Source of the DNA: Halobacillus campisalis
GTDB lineage: Bacteria; Bacillota; Bacilli; Bacillales; Halobacillaceae
Length of the DNA stretch: 64,000 nt
Assembly: GCF_030345335.1 (NCBI RefSeq)
Contig: NZ_JAPVRC010000001.1
Location: 62,001 to 126,000 of the forward strand
Reading direction: 5' to 3'
A model generated the notes under the pieces. The model was not told the DNA's origin. It worked only from the letters and a program-made list of their open reading frames with translations, and made no database searches. Below are positions 9,380 through 18,413 of this stretch, in pieces (the first letter of the stretch is position 1; each line of letters begins with the position of its first letter). A program made the translations under genes and the position numbers.

Positions 9380-9742
9380 ATGTCTATTGATCTTCAAAAT
9401 AAATATGGTCATATTACAATTAACAATGATGTTATTTCCACCATAGCCGGCGGGGCAGCTGTCGAATGTTATGGTATAGTAGGAATGGCTTCTAAGAATC
9501 AACTTCGTGATGGCTTAGCAGAAATGCTGAGACGTGAAAACTTCTCAAAAGGTGTAGTCGTTCGACAAGAAGAGGAACTTCTGCACATAGATATGTATAT
9601 CATTGTAAGTTATGGCACAAAAATCTCTGAAGTGGCGCATAACGTGCAATCCCAGGTGAAATATACATTGAACAAAAATGTCGGGTTATCCGTTAACTCC
9701 GTGAATATCTTTATTCAAGGTGTGCGAGTAACGAACGAATAG
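9380..9742 (+). CDS. yloU: Asp23/Gls24 family envelope protein YloU
   Basis: A 120 aa protein of the Asp23 (alkaline shock) family; members in Firmicutes are linked to envelope stress and to fatty acid kinase. The family pattern is visible: GAAVECYGIVGMA near residues 25-37, then VVRQEEELLHIDMYIIVSYG and a helical C-terminus. No membrane segment or signal peptide is seen. GGAGG precedes ATG 9380. It is the first gene of a two-gene unit with fakA, the arrangement seen throughout Bacilli. Its exact biochemical role is unknown. Confidence 0.9.
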   Translation: MSIDLQNKYGHITINNDVISTIAGGAAVECYGIVGMASKNQLRDGLAEMLRRENFSKGVVVRQEEELLHIDMYIIVSYGTKISEVAHNVQSQVKYTLNKNVGLSVNSVNIFIQGVRVTNE

Positions 9743-9774
9743 AGCCCGTTATGCAGTCAAAGGAGGAAAATAGA

Positions 9775-11436
9775 GTGACGTTAAGTAATGTAAACGGTTC
9801 AAAATTAGCTGAGATGGTGTTACAAGGCGCCCATCATTTAAAAAATAATTCTCAAATGATCGATGCCTTGAATGTTTTTCCCGTCCCTGATGGAGACACC
9901 GGTACAAATATGAATTTATCTATGACTTCAGGCGCAGAAGAAGTCAAAAAGATAAGCGAGGATCATGCAGGCGTTGTGGCACAGGCCCTCGCTAAAGGTC
10001 TGCTTATGGGGGCTCGTGGTAACTCCGGAGTCATCTTATCTCAATTGTTCCGAGGTTTCTCAAAAGCAATCGAAGATAAACAAGTCTTGACTACTAAAGA
10101 TTTAGCTCAAGCCTTTCAGGGTGGTGTAAATACTGCTTATAAAGCTGTAATGAAGCCTGTAGAAGGTACTATTTTGACGGTAGCCCGCGAGTCTGCTGAA
10201 GAAGCAGTGCAAATCGCTGAGCGAGAAGAAGATGTAGTGGCCTTTATGGAAGGCGTTACAAAAGCTGCACATGATTCATTAAAAAGGACTCCGGATTTGC
10301 TTCCCGTCTTAAAAGAGGTGGGCGTAGTGGACAGCGGTGGTCAAGGTCTCCTTACCATTTATGAAGGATTTTTGGCCAACTTAAAAGGGGAAAAAGCCCC
10401 TGAAGCCGCCTCGCATGTTTCCATGGATGATATGGTTAATGCGGAACACCATAAGTCTGCTCAGGATTTTATGAACACTGAAGATATTGAGTTTGGGTAC
10501 TGCACGGAATTTATGGTTAAATTTGAGGAAGATAAATTAAAGGAAAACCCTTATGATGAGGAAAGCTTTCGTGAAGAATTAAGTAATCACGGGGATTCGC
10601 TGCTCGTCGTATCAGACGAAGATTTAATTAAAGTCCATATACATGCTGAATACCCGGGAGATACGATGACACTTGGACAAAGATATGGAAGCTTAATTAA
10701 CATGAAGATTGAAAATATGAGAGAACAGCATACTTCAATCGTTGGTGACAAGAAAACGGAGAAGTCAAAAGAAAAATCGAACTATGGTATCGTAACGGTC
10801 GCGATGGGTGATGGAATAAAGAAATTGTTTGAGAGTCTTGGCGCCAATATCGTCATTCAAGGCGGTCAAACGATGAATCCAAGTACAAAGGATATTTCAG
10901 ACGCCATCGTTCAAGCTCATGCTGAACAAGTTCTCATTCTGCCGAATAATAAAAACATTACAATGGCGGCTGAACAAGCTGCTGAATTAGCAGATGTAGA
11001 CGTTAGAGTAGTCCCTTCAAAAACAATTCCTCAAGGAATAAGCGCCCTATTAGGGTTCAATCCTGAAGCGGCTCTATCTGAAAATGAAAAAGAAATGACC
11101 GACCTAATGAGCCAAGTGAAAAGCGGTCAGGTCACTTATGCTGTACGCGATACGCAGATAGATGGAATGACGATTGAAAAAGGTCATTTTATGGGGATTT
11201 TAGAAGGAGATATCACTTCTACTCAAAAAGACCAATTAGAGACGGCAAAAGAACTTTTAAAAGCTATGATAGATGAGGAAGAAGACGAAATCATTACTAT
11301 TATCAGCGGCGAAGAAACTTCTCAAGAAGAACTGGATAAGCTTGAGGCTTTCTTGGAAGACCAATACGAGGATCTTGAAATTGAAATTCATAACGGTGGA
11401 CAGCCTATCTACTCTTATATTTTTTCAGTGGAATAA
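9775..11436 (+). CDS. fakA: Fatty acid kinase catalytic subunit FakA (YloV)
   Basis: Phosphorylates exogenous fatty acids held by FakB carrier proteins, making acyl-phosphate for PlsX/PlsY phospholipid synthesis. I choose GTG 9775: the AGGAGG at 9761-9766 lies nine bases upstream of it, whereas the upstream ATG 9751 lacks a site. This gives 553 aa, the B. subtilis length. The N-terminal DAK2/DhaL-like domain has the metal and ATP motif PDGDTGTNMNLSM (about 38-50) and GARGNSGVILSQ; a middle domain and a DegV-like C-terminal domain follow. It ties in functionally with plsX further downstream. Confidence 0.93.
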   Translation: MTLSNVNGSKLAEMVLQGAHHLKNNSQMIDALNVFPVPDGDTGTNMNLSMTSGAEEVKKISEDHAGVVAQALAKGLLMGARGNSGVILSQLFRGFSKAIEDKQVLTTKDLAQAFQGGVNTAYKAVMKPVEGTILTVARESAEEAVQIAEREEDVVAFMEGVTKAAHDSLKRTPDLLPVLKEVGVVDSGGQGLLTIYEGFLANLKGEKAPEAASHVSMDDMVNAEHHKSAQDFMNTEDIEFGYCTEFMVKFEEDKLKENPYDEESFREELSNHGDSLLVVSDEDLIKVHIHAEYPGDTMTLGQRYGSLINMKIENMREQHTSIVGDKKTEKSKEKSNYGIVTVAMGDGIKKLFESLGANIVIQGGQTMNPSTKDISDAIVQAHAEQVLILPNNKNITMAAEQAAELADVDVRVVPSKTIPQGISALLGFNPEAALSENEKEMTDLMSQVKSGQVTYAVRDTQIDGMTIEKGHFMGILEGDITSTQKDQLETAKELLKAMIDEEEDEIITIISGEETSQEELDKLEAFLEDQYEDLEIEIHNGGQPIYSYIFSVE

Positions 11437-11443
11437 ATAATTT

Positions 11444-11483
11444 AAAAAAGCACTTCCTTTTGTTAAAAAGGAAGTGCTTTTTT
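11444..11483 (+). terminator. Terminator after fakA
   Basis: GCACTTCCTTTT pairs with AAAAGGAAGTGC and is followed by T6. The A run on the left allows it to work in both directions, also ending the - strand permease transcript. Confidence 0.9.
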
Positions 11484-11608
11484 GATTTCTAGAACCAAGC
11501 TTCAGCTTACAAGATCTAGCGGCTTAGCTATCAGAATACATGGCGTGATAAACGCAGGACATTTTCGTATTGCTAATGCGTATCCTCCAGATCTTCGCTT
11601 TCGCTTTT

Positions 11609-12877
11609 CTAGTGACCGATTGAGCGGATGATAAGTTCAACGAGAAAAACCATGGCAATTAATACGACTGGCGTTGATAGCTCTCGTTGTTTCCCTAACG
11701 CAAATTTAACGATTGGATAGGCGATGAAACCAAACGCCATACCGTCTGCAATCGAATACGTGAACGGAATCATTACAATGATTAGAAAAGCTGGCATGGC
11801 TTCAGATAAATTATCCAAAGGGATTTCTTTAATGTTTTGAACCATAAGAGCTCCAACTATAATTAAAATCGGGCTTATTGCCGTGGAAGGCACCATTGAA
11901 ATCCAAGGAATCAATAAAATGGTCGAAAGAAAAAGGCCTGCCATCAAAAGACTAGCTCTCCCTGTTTTTCCACCTGAAGCAATAACGGCTGCGCTTTCAG
12001 CTGATGATACAGTGGGGGACGTACCGAAAAAGCCGCTGGTCAATGCAGTGAAAGCAGACGCTTGATAAGACTTTTTGAATTTACCCCGCTGCTCCAACAT
12101 ATCGAGCTGGCCATGGATCAGTCCCATATTTTCAAATATAAGGACAATGGCTAAAGGGAAGACAGCCATCCAAAAGCTGAATTCAGTGACTCCTTCAAAG
12201 GAAGGCAGGAAAACCCATTGTTGTTCTGTCACGTTAATGGACTGTCCTGGTACGTCCAAAAGTCCGGTGAAATGGGCTATGATTGTCCCCACGATCATCG
12301 TAATCAAAAAGTTGCCTGGTACATTTTTTGCGAATAAGAAGATAGCCACAAATAACGTAAGCAGACTAGTGATCACAAGAGCTGAGGAAGGATTCCCTAA
12401 GGCAATCAAAGAATGTTCTCCCTTTACGACAATTCCGCCTTTCTCAAGTCCGATCAGAGTAAGGAACATTCCGAGCCCGACGGTTATCGCTATTTTTAAC
12501 GATTCTGGGATGGCTTGTTTAAGCCAATCACCTAGTTTGGTGAACGCCGTAATTAAAAAAAGAATCGCAGCGATAATGACGACCGCCAATCCTTCTTGAA
12601 ATTCCATTCCTTTTCCTTCCACTATGGAATAAGCGAAAAGTGCGTTCACTCCCATTCCAGGAATCAGAACCATTGGAGCGTTCGCGTAAAGAGCCATGAT
12701 CAAACAGCCAACGGCACTGGCAAGGATAGTTGCAATCATTCCGTTTTCCAACGGAAGACCTGCATCTTCTAGGATTTGACTATTGACGGCTACAATATAT
12801 ACAGTCGTAAAGTAGCCGATCAGCCCTGCAACTAGATCCTTGCGTAAGCTATGCTGAGAATTGTGCTGGTTAAGCAT
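11609..12877 (-). CDS. NCS2 family (AzgA/PbuG-type) purine permease
   Basis: Proton-coupled uptake of purine bases (guanine, hypoxanthine or adenine) is the expected role. The start is taken at MLNQHNSQHS (12877), with GAGGAG seven bases upstream, giving 422 aa; the longer frame to 12931 lacks a site. About 12 hydrophobic helices are visible. Family motifs of the AzgA subgroup are GLIGYFTTVYIVAVNS (helix 1), PGMGVNALFAYS and GTSPTVSSAESAA in the substrate region. It is the only transporter in the block and is inserted against the direction of its neighbours. I see no purine riboswitch ahead of it. The exact substrate cannot be told. Confidence 0.88.
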   Translation of the reverse strand: MLNQHNSQHSLRKDLVAGLIGYFTTVYIVAVNSQILEDAGLPLENGMIATILASAVGCLIMALYANAPMVLIPGMGVNALFAYSIVEGKGMEFQEGLAVVIIAAILFLITAFTKLGDWLKQAIPESLKIAITVGLGMFLTLIGLEKGGIVVKGEHSLIALGNPSSALVITSLLTLFVAIFLFAKNVPGNFLITMIVGTIIAHFTGLLDVPGQSINVTEQQWVFLPSFEGVTEFSFWMAVFPLAIVLIFENMGLIHGQLDMLEQRGKFKKSYQASAFTALTSGFFGTSPTVSSAESAAVIASGGKTGRASLLMAGLFLSTILLIPWISMVPSTAISPILIIVGALMVQNIKEIPLDNLSEAMPAFLIIVMIPFTYSIADGMAFGFIAYPIVKFALGKQRELSTPVVLIAMVFLVELIIRSIGH

Positions 12878-13006
12878 CGTATTCTCCTCTATGAAATTAT
12901 CCCTCTCCCACCCGGTTATCCGATAACCCACAAGTCTTAATTCTACTCGGAATCGACCATATAATCAATACAGAAGATAAATATTGATATTAATTTAAAA
13001 TAAATA

Positions 13007-13015
13007 TGGTAAAAT
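13007..13015 (+). promoter_or_regulatory. Extended -10 promoter of sdaAB
   Basis: TGGTAAAAT is an extended -10 element about 70 bases upstream of the sdaAB start. A TTGATA at 12984-12989 is a possible -35, but at 20 bases it is too far for good spacing. Confidence 0.45.
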
Positions 13016-13036
13016 ATAATCGGTAATAGAAGAATA

Positions 13037-13050
13037 AGAAAGCGGTTACG
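13037..13050 (+). promoter_or_regulatory. Possible cre (CcpA) site upstream of sdaAB
   Basis: AGAAAGCGGTTACG matches the catabolite-response consensus (TGWAARCGNTWNCA type) at most positions, missing the first T and last A. It lies just after the likely transcription start, where CcpA would block elongation or initiation. The same bases form part of an inverted repeat (GAAAGCG with CGCTTTC), so an RNA hairpin is an alternative. Confidence 0.35.
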
Positions 13051-13082
13051 TTTTTGAACGCTTTCATGGGATGGTGATCTTA

Positions 13083-13745
13083 ATGAAATATAGATCGGTT
13101 TTCGATATTATAGGTCCGGTCATGATTGGACCTTCAAGTTCACATACAGCTGGTGCGGCGCGGATAGGACGGGCGGCCAGACATTTATTCGGAAGAGAAC
13201 CTAAGTATGCGCATGTCTATTTATATGGTTCATTTGCTGAAACATATAAAGGACACGGAACTGACGTCGCTATTATTGGCGGATTATTAGATTATGACAC
13301 GGATGATACTAGGATCAGGTCTTCGCTTGAGACTGCGAGCAGCCGCGGCATTGACGTGAAGTTTTATGAAGAGGCTGCCCAGACGGACCACCCGAACACT
13401 GCTCGTATTGTTATAGGGGATGATGATAGAGAAATCGAGCTGGTCGGAATATCGATCGGCGGCGGAAAAGTAGAAATAACTGAGCTTGATGGATTTGAAT
13501 TGAGACTGTCGGGAAGTCACCCGGCCATCCTGCTTATTCATAACGACCGTTATGGCGCCATAGCATCTGCGACAGCTATTTTAGCTAGTCATGAAATCAA
13601 CATAGGACGAATGGAAGTGTCTCGAAAAGCTCAGGGTGAACAAGCATTAATGGTAATTGAAGTCGATCAAAACATTGAAGATTATGTATTAAATGAACTG
13701 GAACGAGCAGATCATATCACTCAAGTTGCTCGGATTTCCGATTAG
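13083..13745 (+). CDS. sdaAB: L-serine dehydratase, beta subunit
   Basis: Beta subunit of the iron-sulfur L-serine deaminase that turns serine into pyruvate and ammonia. The start at ATG 13083 gives 220 aa and places the conserved GPVMIGPSSSHTAGAARIG near the N-terminus; the frame from 13071 only adds four residues. The first domain is the allosteric substrate-binding-like fold, and residues from about 145 on form an ACT domain. The alpha subunit gene follows 21 bases downstream. Confidence 0.95.
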   Translation: MKYRSVFDIIGPVMIGPSSSHTAGAARIGRAARHLFGREPKYAHVYLYGSFAETYKGHGTDVAIIGGLLDYDTDDTRIRSSLETASSRGIDVKFYEEAAQTDHPNTARIVIGDDDREIELVGISIGGGKVEITELDGFELRLSGSHPAILLIHNDRYGAIASATAILASHEINIGRMEVSRKAQGEQALMVIEVDQNIEDYVLNELERADHITQVARISD

Positions 13746-13766
13746 ATAGAAGAAAGGGGCGCGCTT

Positions 13767-14648
13767 ATGTTTAAAAATGTAGCTGAATTAGTAGAGCTTG
13801 CAGAAAAAGGTAACATCCCCATCTCTGAAGTGATGATTCGCCAGGAAATGGAAGTCAAGCAAGTGACAAGAGAGCAAGTCTATACACAAATGGAGCGCAA
13901 TTTAGATGTAATGGAAAAAGCTGTTGAAGATGGTTTAAAGGGTGTGAAATCGCACAGTGGACTTACAGGGGGAGACGCTGTGCTGATTCAAACATACATG
14001 AGAAATCATGAACCATTATCCGGCCACTTGTTAATGGATGCCGTCAGTAAAGCTGTTGCCACTAACGAAGTGAATGCCGCAATGGGAACTATATGCGCTA
14101 CGCCTACAGCAGGCAGTGCAGGTTGTGTACCGGGAACACTCTTTGCTGTGAAAAACCAGTTGAATCCTACTCGGGATCAGATGGTCCGTTACTTGTTTAC
14201 CTCAGGGGCTTTCGGGTTTGTTGTAGCGAATAATGCCTCCATTTCCGGTGCAGCAGGTGGTTGTCAAGCCGAGGTAGGATCTGCCGCAGCCATGGCTGCG
14301 GCGGCGATTGTAGAAATGGCGGGAGGTTCACCTTCTCAATCGGCTGAAGCTATGGCCATCACTTTAAAAAATATGCTCGGATTAATCTGCGATCCAGTGG
14401 CTGGATTGGTAGAAGTACCTTGTGTAAAGAGAAATGCGATGGGAGCTTCTAATGCGGTAGTTGCTGCCGATATGGCGCTTGCTGGAGTCACGAGCAGAAT
14501 ACCATGCGATGAGGTTATCGATGCGATGTATAAAGTAGGTCAAAGAATGCCTACTGACTTCAGGGAAACAGCTAAAGGCGGACTTGCAGCTACAGCGACG
14601 GGCAAGAAGCTCGAAGCACAAGTTTATGGGAATGTGCAGAAATCATAA
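13767..14648 (+). CDS. sdaAA: L-serine dehydratase, alpha subunit
   Basis: Catalytic subunit that holds the 4Fe-4S cluster activating the serine hydroxyl. The 293 aa length is typical. Cysteines expected as cluster ligands are seen in GTICATPTAGSAGCVPG, GLICDPVAGLVEVPCVKRN and around ISGAAGGCQAEVG. SGLTGGDAV marks the substrate region. It is preceded by AGAAAGGGGCG and its stop overlaps the recG start by one base, so recG is read from the same transcript. Confidence 0.95.
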   Translation: MFKNVAELVELAEKGNIPISEVMIRQEMEVKQVTREQVYTQMERNLDVMEKAVEDGLKGVKSHSGLTGGDAVLIQTYMRNHEPLSGHLLMDAVSKAVATNEVNAAMGTICATPTAGSAGCVPGTLFAVKNQLNPTRDQMVRYLFTSGAFGFVVANNASISGAAGGCQAEVGSAAAMAAAAIVEMAGGSPSQSAEAMAITLKNMLGLICDPVAGLVEVPCVKRNAMGASNAVVAADMALAGVTSRIPCDEVIDAMYKVGQRMPTDFRETAKGGLAATATGKKLEAQVYGNVQKS

Positions 14649-16693
14649 TGAATCAGCGATTGAAACTTCCGATCAGTCAAGTGACAGGTATTGGCGAAAA
14701 GCTTCAAGCTCACTTAAATGAGCTGGGGCTTTTTGATGTTGAAGATCTATTATTCTATTTCCCTCATCGCTATGATTCTTACGAAGTAAAGCCGTTAACT
14801 GAGTTAGAGCACCAAGAAAAAGCAACAATTGAAGGTCAACTTACCGCAGATCCTACGGTTCAATTTTACGGTAAAAAGAAATCCCGATTGACGATGATGC
14901 TTCAGGTCGGCCAATTTAGTGTGAAAGCAGTCATGTTCAATCGGCCATTTGCGAAGAAACAATTGAAGGCTGGTGATACGGTCACTGTCACTGGGAAGTG
15001 GGATCAGCATCGTCTGCAAATTACAGTCAGCCAATATAAAAAAGGGGAAGCCAAAAGCCAGGAACCCATTCAACCCGTCTATACCCTTAAAGAAAGCGTA
15101 ACACTTGTAACTTTAAGAAAAGTGATTAAGGCTGCTCTGGAGGAATATATAACTGACGTGGAGGAGATCCTCCCCGAACATATGACCGTTTCCTACAAAC
15201 TCCCTGGTCGACAGCAGGCTCTTCACCAAATGCATTATCCAGAGAGTCGTGTTTTACTAAAGCATGCCAAGCGCCGTTTTATATACGAGGAATTTTTGAT
15301 TTTTCAGCTGAAGATGCAGCTGCTAAGAAAATTACAAAGAGAGTCAACGACTGGCAACGCTCAAAATTATGATAACGATCAATTGACGAATTTTGTACAA
15401 ACGCTTCCCTTTGAGTTGACAGGAGCACAAAAAAGGTCGCTTGCAGAAATCTTGAAAGATATGAAGAACCCTTATCGGATGAATCGCTTGCTGCAAGGGG
15501 ATGTAGGTTCAGGTAAAACCGCCGTAGCTGCTATCGCGTTGTATGCCTCGATTACAACAGGGAAACAGGCTGCGTTGATGGTACCGACAGAGATTCTTGC
15601 TGAACAGCACGCAGCTTCACTTAAAGAGCTTTTTGGTGATTTATTATCTATCGTGTTATTAACCGGTTCTGTCAAAGGTAAAAAAAGAAAAGAAATGCTC
15701 GAGCAGATTAAAAATAACCAAGTCGATTTGATTATAGGGACCCACGCGCTCATTCAGGATGAAGTCGATTTCAATAATCTCGGTTTTGTCATTGTTGATG
15801 AACAGCACAGGTTCGGTGTGAATCAAAGAAGAACCTTACGAGATAAAGGGCTGAATCCTGATGTGTTATTCATGACCGCAACACCTATTCCTCGGACATT
15901 GGCTATTACTGCGTTCGGAGATATGGATGTGTCGGTCATTGATGAAATGCCTGCGGGACGAAAACCTGTAGATACGTACTGGGTAAAAGGCCAAATTACA
16001 GATAAAGTTCTCAGTTTCATCCAAAAAGAAATCAATCTTGGCCACCAGGCTTATGTCATTTGTCCTTTAATCGAAGAATCAGACGAACTCGACATTCAAA
16101 ATGCGATCGATCTTTATCATCAACTGGCTCAAGTTTATAAACCTAAGGTCCACGTTGGTCTTATGCATGGACGTTTGTCCAATGAAGAAAAAGAAGAAGT
16201 GATGCAGAAATACGCTGCCAACGAAATACAAATCCTCGTCTCGACGACAGTTGTAGAAGTCGGTGTCAACGTCCCTAATGCTACCGTCATGCTCATCCAT
16301 GATGCTGAACGGTTCGGGCTTTCTCAACTTCATCAATTAAGAGGTCGTGTCGGGAGAGGACAGCATCAAAGCTATTGTATTCTACTTGCTGACCCGAAAA
16401 ATGATGTAGGAAAAGAACGAATGAGAATTATGACCGAAACGACGGATGGTTTTGAACTATCTGAACAGGATTTGAAATTGCGTGGCCCAGGAGATTTTTT
16501 CGGGAGAAAGCAAAGTGGTATGCCTGAATTCAAAGTAGGGGATATGGTCCACGATTACCGGGCCTTAGAAACTGCCAGACAGGATGCTGCAGACATTATT
16601 TCTAATAATGCGCTTGAGACAGATGATCGATATAAGAGCTTGAAAGAAATCATAGAACAAGATGAGCACATTTTAGGGAAAGTACTTGATTGA
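14648..16693 (+). CDS. recG: ATP-dependent DNA helicase RecG
   Basis: Branch-migration helicase that remodels stalled forks and Holliday junctions. The 681 aa protein has the N-terminal wedge/OB domain, then superfamily 2 helicase lobes with Walker A GDVGSGKTAVA (about 285), the DEQH box, TATPIPRTLA and the motif QLRGRVGRG, and the C-terminal TRG region. Its length equals that of the B. subtilis enzyme within one residue. It starts by overlap with sdaAA. Confidence 0.97.
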   Translation: MNQRLKLPISQVTGIGEKLQAHLNELGLFDVEDLLFYFPHRYDSYEVKPLTELEHQEKATIEGQLTADPTVQFYGKKKSRLTMMLQVGQFSVKAVMFNRPFAKKQLKAGDTVTVTGKWDQHRLQITVSQYKKGEAKSQEPIQPVYTLKESVTLVTLRKVIKAALEEYITDVEEILPEHMTVSYKLPGRQQALHQMHYPESRVLLKHAKRRFIYEEFLIFQLKMQLLRKLQRESTTGNAQNYDNDQLTNFVQTLPFELTGAQKRSLAEILKDMKNPYRMNRLLQGDVGSGKTAVAAIALYASITTGKQAALMVPTEILAEQHAASLKELFGDLLSIVLLTGSVKGKKRKEMLEQIKNNQVDLIIGTHALIQDEVDFNNLGFVIVDEQHRFGVNQRRTLRDKGLNPDVLFMTATPIPRTLAITAFGDMDVSVIDEMPAGRKPVDTYWVKGQITDKVLSFIQKEINLGHQAYVICPLIEESDELDIQNAIDLYHQLAQVYKPKVHVGLMHGRLSNEEKEEVMQKYAANEIQILVSTTVVEVGVNVPNATVMLIHDAERFGLSQLHQLRGRVGRGQHQSYCILLADPKNDVGKERMRIMTETTDGFELSEQDLKLRGPGDFFGRKQSGMPEFKVGDMVHDYRALETARQDAADIISNNALETDDRYKSLKEIIEQDEHILGKVLD

Positions 16694-16697
16694 CACA

Positions 16698-16726
16698 AGC
16701 CTGCTCAGTCAGCAGGCTTGCTTACT
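16698..16726 (+). terminator. Terminator-like hairpin after recG
   Basis: AAGCCTGCT and AGCAGGCTT form a nine-base stem with a five-base loop. The T run behind it is interrupted (GCTTACTTTTC), so termination may be partial. Confidence 0.6.
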
Positions 16727-16745
16727 TTTCTACTGGACTCTTTTC

Positions 16746-16774
16746 TTGCGTAATTGATAAAGGTATTATATATT
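16746..16774 (+). promoter_or_regulatory. Probable promoter of the fapR operon
   Basis: TTGCGT and TATATT are 17 bases apart and would start transcription near 16781, inside the FapR operator. TTGATA at 16754 is an alternative -35 with poorer spacing. Confidence 0.5.
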
Positions 16775-16778
16775 ACTG

Positions 16779-16795
16779 TTAGTACCTAGTCTTAA
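16779..16795 (+). promoter_or_regulatory. FapR operator
   Basis: TTAGTACCTAGTCTTAA matches the known 17-bp FapR operator (TTAGTACCTRNTACTAA) with two or three differences in the right half. It lies downstream of the likely -10, about 33 bases before the fapR start, so FapR would repress its own operon until malonyl-CoA releases it. Confidence 0.8.
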
Positions 16796-16827
16796 TTCGT
16801 GTGGACAGAGGATCGGTGGGAAGATAA

Positions 16828-17409
16828 ATGAAGCTATCTAAACAAGCTAGACAACATGAGCTGAAAAACACCATTGAAGATACACCTTTTATAAGAGATG
16901 AAGAACTGGCCCGGAGGTTTGGGGTTAGCATCCAAACGATTCGGCTGGACCGCATGGAACTATCTATTCCTGAACTTAGGGAGCGTATCAAATCCGTTGC
17001 GACGCAAGAATGGAACGAAACGGTCAAAGCGCTGCCCATAGAAGAAGTCATAGGTGAAGTCGTTGATTTGGAGCTTGATGTTCGAGCGATTTCAATATTA
17101 GATATAAAACCTGAACATGTATTTTCAAGAAATAATATTGCGAGAGGTCATCACTTGTTTGCTCAGGCCAACTCCTTAGCTGTAGCTGTTATTAATGAGG
17201 ATTTAGCCTTGACGGCTGGTTCGACTATCCGATTCACCCGTCCAGTCAAGTTGGGAGAGCGTGTCATAGCCAAAGCACGGGTGAAAGGTGATGACAGCAA
17301 AGGGAGAACAATCGTTGACGTTCACAGTTATGTGGACAACGATGAAGTATTTGCGGGTTCGTTTGAAATGTTCCGGGAAAATGAACCAAAGGAGGTGGGA
17401 GAGAAATGA
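16828..17409 (+). CDS. fapR: Fatty-acid biosynthesis transcription repressor FapR
   Basis: Malonyl-CoA-responsive repressor of fatty acid and phospholipid genes. The 193 aa protein has an N-terminal helix-turn-helix ([20 protein letters not shown], about residues 28-47) and a C-terminal hot-dog domain, including the effector-binding run [27 protein letters not shown] precedes ATG 16828. It is the first gene of fapR-plsX-fabD-fabG-acpP, as in B. subtilis, and overlaps plsX by four bases. Confidence 0.95.
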   Translation: MKLSKQARQHELKNTIEDTPFIRDEELARRFGVSIQTIRLDRMELSIPELRERIKSVATQEWNETVKALPIEEVIGEVVDLELDVRAISILDIKPEHVFSRNNIARGHHLFAQANSLAVAVINEDLALTAGSTIRFTRPVKLGERVIAKARVKGDDSKGRTIVDVHSYVDNDEVFAGSFEMFRENEPKEVGEK

Positions 17410-18413
17410 AATTAGCCATTGATGCTATGGGAGGAGATCATGCTCCTGAAGCAATCGTTAAAGGTGCCTTACTCGCTGTGTCTTCCATAAAAGATCTTGA
17501 AATCACACTCGTGGGAGATGAAGAAAAGATCTCTCCTTTCTTAAATGATAACTCCGCTAAAATAAACGTTTTACATACAACGGAAGTCATCACTGCGGAT
17601 GATGAGCCCGTGCGTGCTGTGCGAAAGAAAAAACAGGCGTCGATGGTACTCATGGCCAAAGAAGTGAAAGATGGAAGGGCAGATGGATGTATATCTGCTG
17701 GCAATACGGGGGCTTTAATGAGCGCAGGGTTATTTGGAGTCGGCCGTTTAGATGGCGTGGAGCGGCCAGCATTAAGTCCTACTCTGCCGACAGAAGACGG
17801 CAGAGGCTTTTTAATGCTTGATGTAGGCGCTAATGTAGACGCAAAACCTAGTCATTTGCTGCAATATGCTATTATAGGATCGATATATTGTGAAAAGGTA
17901 AGAGGAATTACTTCCCCGAGGGTAGGTCTTTTAAATGTAGGGACGGAAGACGGAAAAGGCAGCGAGCTTACGAAGAAGGCTTTTGAATTGATGAATGACG
18001 CTCCTATACAATTTATTGGCAATGTAGAGTCTCGCGATTTACTAAACGGTGTTGCAGATGTCGTCGTCACCGATGGTTTTACAGGGAACATCGCCCTAAA
18101 AACTATAGAAGGCACAGCCATGACGATGTTTTCTATGATAAAATCAACGTTCATGTCGAATTTGAAAACAAAGTTGGCTGCAGTTTTAGTGAAAAATGAT
18201 CTTAAAGGCCTAAAAAGTAAATTAGATTATTCTGAGTATGGTGGCGCAGGGTTATTCGGGCTGTCAGCACCGGTGATCAAAGCTCACGGATCCTCAAACG
18301 AACGAGCGATTCACAGTGCGATCAAACAAGCGTGCCATATGATAGAAAAAGATGTCACTTCAACGATTCAAAGTACATTAAATGAAATGAAAAACGAAGG
18401 AGGAGAATCATGA
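17406..18413 (+). CDS. plsX: Phosphate acyltransferase PlsX
   Basis: Peripheral-membrane enzyme making acyl-phosphate from acyl-ACP for phosphatidic acid synthesis; it also meets acyl-phosphate supplied by FakA. The 335 aa protein begins [20 protein letters not shown], the family signature, and contains SAGNTGALM and VVTDGFTGN. An ATGA overlap links it to fapR and another to fabD. GGAGGTGGGAG precedes the start. Confidence 0.96.
   Translation: MKLAIDAMGGDHAPEAIVKGALLAVSSIKDLEITLVGDEEKISPFLNDNSAKINVLHTTEVITADDEPVRAVRKKKQASMVLMAKEVKDGRADGCISAGNTGALMSAGLFGVGRLDGVERPALSPTLPTEDGRGFLMLDVGANVDAKPSHLLQYAIIGSIYCEKVRGITSPRVGLLNVGTEDGKGSELTKKAFELMNDAPIQFIGNVESRDLLNGVADVVVTDGFTGNIALKTIEGTAMTMFSMIKSTFMSNLKTKLAAVLVKNDLKGLKSKLDYSEYGGAGLFGLSAPVIKAHGSSNERAIHSAIKQACHMIEKDVTSTIQSTLNEMKNEGGES

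Noticed and set aside
11484-11608. Possible decayed copy of a dispersed repeat between fakA and the permease
   Set aside because: Some wording (TTCGCTTTCGCTTTTCTAG) recalls a Bacillaceae repeat, but the match is too short and no arms are found.
12075-12599. 174-codon frame on the + strand
   Set aside because: It is a shadow of the NCS2 permease gene on the other strand, whose protein is clearly recognisable.
12878-13010. Purine riboswitch ahead of the permease on the - strand
   Set aside because: The conserved junction sequences of the purine aptamer are not seen; only a short palindrome is present.
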